Positions 61,343 to 64,000 of a DNA stretch of 64,000 bases are shown here, piece by piece (positions within the stretch are counted from its first letter, which is position 1; each line of letters starts with the position of its first letter). The position numbers and the translations under genes were made by a program. The DNA comes from Paraburkholderia aspalathi. GTDB lineage: Bacteria; Pseudomonadota; Gammaproteobacteria; Burkholderiales; Burkholderiaceae. Location: NCBI RefSeq assembly GCF_900116445.1, contig NZ_FPBH01000002.1, positions 434,001 to 498,000 of the forward strand. Reading direction: 5' to 3'. Below the pieces are notes generated by a model. That model made no database searches. It saw only the letters and a program-made list of their open reading frames with translations, and had not been told where the DNA came from.

Positions 61343-62644
61343 ATGTCGAACCTGATCGTACATGGCGGCCTCCCGTTACGCGGCGAGATCGTGCCATCCG
61401 CCAACAAGAACGCTGTCCTGCCCATCCTTTGTGCCACGCTGCTGACCGACCAGCCACTGCGTCTCATCGGCGTACCCGAAATTACCGACGTCAAGAAGAT
61501 CCTCGAGATCTTTCGCACGCTCGGCAGCAACGTGTCGATGGACTTTGCCACCGGCATTCTCGATTTGCATCACCACGCCACGTCCTTCGATCCTGTCGCG
61601 CACAGGCTGCCGGAGGAGATGCGTTCTTCGATCATGCTGGTGCCGCCGTTGCTGGCGCGTTTCGGCGTCGCACGTCTCGAGAACGATGTGAAGGGCTGCA
61701 CGCTGGGTGTGCGCGAGATCGATCCGCACGTTGAGGTGTTCGAGCGCTTCGGCGCGGGCATTGAGCGCACTACCGACTCGCTGATCGTGCGCGCGACCAC
61801 TCAAATGGCGGCCAATCATCATTGGCTGGACTACGCGTCGGTCACCACCACCGAGAATTTCGCGCTGTGCGCGGCGTCGGCCAACGGCACGTCGACCTTG
61901 GTCAATGCAGCATCGGAACCGCATGTGCAGGAGTTTTGCCGTTTTCTGGCGATGCTTGGTGTGCCAATCGACGGCATCGGCACATCGCGCCTGAGCGTGG
62001 AAGGCGGCCATAAACTCGGCGGCGGCGAGTTCCGGTTCAGCGAGGATTTCCACGAAATCGCGACCTTTCTCGCGCTTGGCGCAATCACCGGTGGCGACAT
62101 CAAGGTCAAAAACAGCGCGCCCGATCAGTTCCCGCTGATCGACCGAACCTTCGCGAAGTTCGGCGTGCAGGTGGAGCATCGCGATGGCTGGTCGCATGCC
62201 GTTCGGGAGGGTCCGTTACGAGTGCGCCGGCCTTTCACGCAGAACATCCTCACCAAGGTGGAAGCGGCGCCCTGGCCGTATCTGCCCGTCGATCTGCTCC
62301 CTATCTTCATCGCGCTTGGCGTGAAGGCGGAAGGCAGCGCGATGTTCTGGAACAAGGTCTACGACGGCGCGATGGGTTGGTCCGTTGAACTCTCCAAGTT
62401 CGGTGCGCACGTGTTTCTGTCGGACCCTCATCGTTTGATCACTTTCGGCGGACTTCAGTTAAGTCCCGCGAAGGTCGAGAGTCCGTACATCATTCGCGTG
62501 GCCATTGCGCTGCTCATGGTCGCCGCAAGTATCGAGGGGCGCTCGGAAATCACCAACGCGCTGCCAATCCGCCGTGCACACCCCAATTTTGTGGAAAACC
62601 TGCGCTCGGTGGGCGCGCGCGTGGAATGGACCAGCAGCGAATGA
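61343..62644 (+). CDS. Divergent MurA-type enolpyruvyl transferase
   Basis: 433 residues, EPT fold (two inside-out alpha/beta barrels). Catalytic residues of MurA are kept: K22, N23 (PSANKNAVLPIL), R94 (MRSSIMLVPPLLAR), C119 in VKGCTLGVREIDPH and D317 in PVDLLPIF. The flexible loop is divergent: the usual GGCTIGARPVDLH reads KGCTLGVREIDPH. This points to a MurA paralogue rather than the housekeeping enzyme, which normally lies in a different genomic context. It would transfer enolpyruvate to UDP-GlcNAc or a related nucleotide sugar. Monocistronic or with the downstream hydrolase (33 bp). Confidence 0.87.
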   Translation: MSNLIVHGGLPLRGEIVPSANKNAVLPILCATLLTDQPLRLIGVPEITDVKKILEIFRTLGSNVSMDFATGILDLHHHATSFDPVAHRLPEEMRSSIMLVPPLLARFGVARLENDVKGCTLGVREIDPHVEVFERFGAGIERTTDSLIVRATTQMAANHHWLDYASVTTTENFALCAASANGTSTLVNAASEPHVQEFCRFLAMLGVPIDGIGTSRLSVEGGHKLGGGEFRFSEDFHEIATFLALGAITGGDIKVKNSAPDQFPLIDRTFAKFGVQVEHRDGWSHAVREGPLRVRRPFTQNILTKVEAAPWPYLPVDLLPIFIALGVKAEGSAMFWNKVYDGAMGWSVELSKFGAHVFLSDPHRLITFGGLQLSPAKVESPYIIRVAIALLMVAASIEGRSEITNALPIRRAHPNFVENLRSVGARVEWTSSE

Positions 62645-62677
62645 TCGTCTAAGGCGATCCGCCAGAACCCGAACATC

Positions 62678-63649
62678 ATGGAGCAAACCTTGCACGAACT
62701 TCGCCTCGAGACACTGCAGGTCGGTGCACTGCGCATGCGTGTGGCCAGCCAGGGCAGCGGCCCGCTGGTGCTGCTATGTCATGGATTTCCGGAATCCTGG
62801 TACGCCTGGCGGCACCAGTTGGCGGCGCTGTCAGCCGCCGGGTTCCGCGCCGTCGCACCTGACATGCGTGGCTATGGCGGCACCGATGCGCCGCCGGACG
62901 CGGAGTCATACACGATGCTGCATCTCGTCGGCGACATGGTCGAGCTCGTCAATGTTCTCGGCGAGAGTGAGGCGGTGATCGTCGGCCACGACTGGGGCGC
63001 GCCGGTGGCCTGGAACGCGGCGATGTTACGGCCCGATCTGTTCCGTGCCGTCGTTGGCATGAGCGTGCCGTTCCATCCGCCTGCGCGGGAGGACTTGCTC
63101 AGTGCGCTGGAGCGGCAAGGTGTGCAAACGTTCTACATGCAGTATTTCCAGACACCCGGCGTAGCTGAGCGCGAATTCGAGGCTGATCCCGAAGCCACAA
63201 TTCGACGCGTCACGTTCAGCATGTCGGGCGATGGGCCCGACCACGTGGTGGCGGGCATACTCGCGCCCGGCACAAGTTTTCTCGACAACACAGTGGACCC
63301 CGAGACGCTGCCAGCCTGGCTAAGCAGTGAAGAAATCGCTTACGTGGCAGGCGAATTCGCGCGCACCGGTTTCCGAGGTGGGCTGAACTGGTACCGCAGC
63401 ATTCGGCGCTCATCGGAACTCATGGCCGCTTGGCGAGGCTGCGTGATCCGGCAGCCATCGCTATTCGTGGCCGGCGCGGAAGATGACGTCCTTAAGTTTC
63501 CGGGCGCCCAGGCCCGTATCGCGAATCTGGCACGCGTACTGCCCGGACTGCGCGGATGCCATATTCTCGACGGCGCGGGTCATTGGATTCAGCGCGAGCG
63601 TTCGGCGGAAGTGAGCGAGTTGCTGGTTGCGTTCCTGAAGGGGCTGTAG
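62678..63649 (+). CDS. Epoxide hydrolase (alpha/beta hydrolase)
   Basis: 323 residues. The oxyanion segment HGFPESWYAWRHQ, catalytic D105 in VGHDWGAPVAWN, acid D in AEDDVLKF and H in GAGHWIQRERS define the epoxide hydrolase group. A cap domain occupies about 140-230. It should convert epoxides to diols by an ester intermediate on D105, although dehalogenase activity cannot be excluded. It lies 33 bp after the MurA-type gene. Confidence 0.87.
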   Translation: MEQTLHELRLETLQVGALRMRVASQGSGPLVLLCHGFPESWYAWRHQLAALSAAGFRAVAPDMRGYGGTDAPPDAESYTMLHLVGDMVELVNVLGESEAVIVGHDWGAPVAWNAAMLRPDLFRAVVGMSVPFHPPAREDLLSALERQGVQTFYMQYFQTPGVAEREFEADPEATIRRVTFSMSGDGPDHVVAGILAPGTSFLDNTVDPETLPAWLSSEEIAYVAGEFARTGFRGGLNWYRSIRRSSELMAAWRGCVIRQPSLFVAGAEDDVLKFPGAQARIANLARVLPGLRGCHILDGAGHWIQRERSAEVSELLVAFLKGL

Positions 63650-63691
63650 GCAGCGCGCATCCCCTGCTCGATCGCGTGCAGCCTACAGCGA

Positions 63692-63820
63692 TCAGAACCT
63701 CGCGAGGAATTCCGAAACCTTCGCCAGCCCCGTTTCAAGTACGTTCCGGTTGTTCGCATACCCGATACGCGATGATTCGTGACGCAGTGATTTATGGATG
63801 AAGCGGGTCCACCACGCCCT
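63692..63820 (-). pseudogene. C-terminal remnant of a class-I aminotransferase
   Basis: Reading on the minus strand directly after the edge dehydrogenase stop gives HESSRIGYANNRNVLETGLAKVSEFLARF and a TGA at 63694-63692 (split here to keep within limits: ESSRIGYANNRN, VLETGLAKVSEFLARF). This is the classic final segment of PLP aminotransferases (the RISYAxSxENLEEGLRRIxEFL pattern). No upstream aminotransferase sequence exists because the dehydrogenase occupies it, so this is a gene end left by deletion or insertion. Confidence 0.6.
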
Positions 63821-64000
63821 CTATCGGAATCGCTCGGGACGGAACGGATGGGGATCGGTAAAAGGCTCGCCCCCCGTCATCATTTCCGCCAGCAAACGCC
63901 CTGTCACCGGACCGAGCGTCAATCCGTGATGGTTATGCCCGAACGAGAACCACAGCCCTCGATGGCGAGGCGCGCGCCCAATGACAGGCCGCATGTCAGG
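63821..64000 (-). CDS. DadA-type FAD amino-acid dehydrogenase, 3' end only
   Basis: The last 59 codons of a gene entering from beyond 64000. RPVIGRAPRHRGLWFSFGH and HHGLTLGPVTGRLLAEMM are the C-terminal FAD-binding segment of D-amino-acid dehydrogenases; the stop TAG is at 63823-63821. Two further relatives lie at 11139 and 38533. Its function depends on the missing part. Confidence 0.8.
   Translation of the reverse strand, partial: PDMRPVIGRAPRHRGLWFSFGHNHHGLTLGPVTGRLLAEMMTGGEPFTDPHPFRPERFR

Overview
The window is about 60 % G+C, densely packed, and reads as a chromosomal or megaplasmid segment of a Burkholderia-type beta-proteobacterium (Paraburkholderia, Caballeronia or Burkholderia). The evidence is the signal-peptide/QSSVTLYG porins, DUF4148 small secreted proteins, a dgdR-dgdA pair close to the one described from Burkholderia cepacia, and many LysR, AraC, GntR and MarR regulators of catabolic genes. 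I see no rRNA, tRNA, insertion sequence, prophage or CRISPR array. Both edges cut genes: the 5' end of a porin at the left and the 3' end of a FAD amino-acid dehydrogenase at the right.

Layout. (1) 1-1.6 kb: porin start, a GNAT remnant, and a membrane protein divergent from a MarR regulator. (2) 1.7-18.3 kb: a large hydroxyproline-utilisation island. It has a two-subunit aconitase-X dehydratase, a ketoglutarate-semialdehyde dehydrogenase fused to a cupin, two pyrroline-hydroxycarboxylate deaminase paralogues, a FCD-GntR regulator, a prolidase-type amidohydrolase, 4-hydroxyproline epimerase, a D-amino-acid dehydrogenase, a periplasmic binding protein, an MFS permease with a GAF protein, a porin and an LDH2-type imine reductase. 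A repeated operator, core TTGGATMCARRATAY, lies before every one of these transcription units, which makes the island one GntR regulon. (3) 18.4-28.2 kb: a NYN-like protein, an M20 amidase with an MHS transporter and LysR, an orphan sugar-binding protein with an aldo-keto reductase, DUF1479 divergent from AraC, and a His-rich secreted peptide. (4) 28.5-33.7 kb: a binding protein translationally coupled to a histidine kinase, then two ohr paralogues and ohrR joined by shared palindromic operators. (5) 33.7-45 kb: LysR/quinone reductase, then a GlxA-type regulon (binding protein, regulator, D-amino-acid dehydrogenase, asparaginase) flanked by two inverted copies of a 30-bp element, then a Ser-rich protein, PfpI divergent from MocR, and an isochorismatase-fold protein without its catalytic triad. 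(6) 45-51.7 kb: kinase-SRPBCC pair, lipase-like hydrolase, and an operon of DUF805, a flavin oxidase-methyltransferase fusion and a secreted protein of unknown function. (7) 51.7-64 kb: dgdR/dgdA, lactonase, chemoreceptor, TetR with an SDR/MDR pair, a divergent MurA paralogue, an epoxide hydrolase, an aminotransferase remnant and the edge dehydrogenase.

How the genes work together. In the island, porin and MFS bring in substrate and the amidohydrolase may release hydroxyproline from X-Hyp dipeptides. trans-4-Hydroxy-L-proline is then epimerised, oxidised, deaminated and oxidised to 2-oxoglutarate. The aconitase-X pair and the LDH2 reductase would convert cis-3-hydroxy-L-proline to L-proline. 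Functions are family inferences from sequence read by eye; no database search was run.
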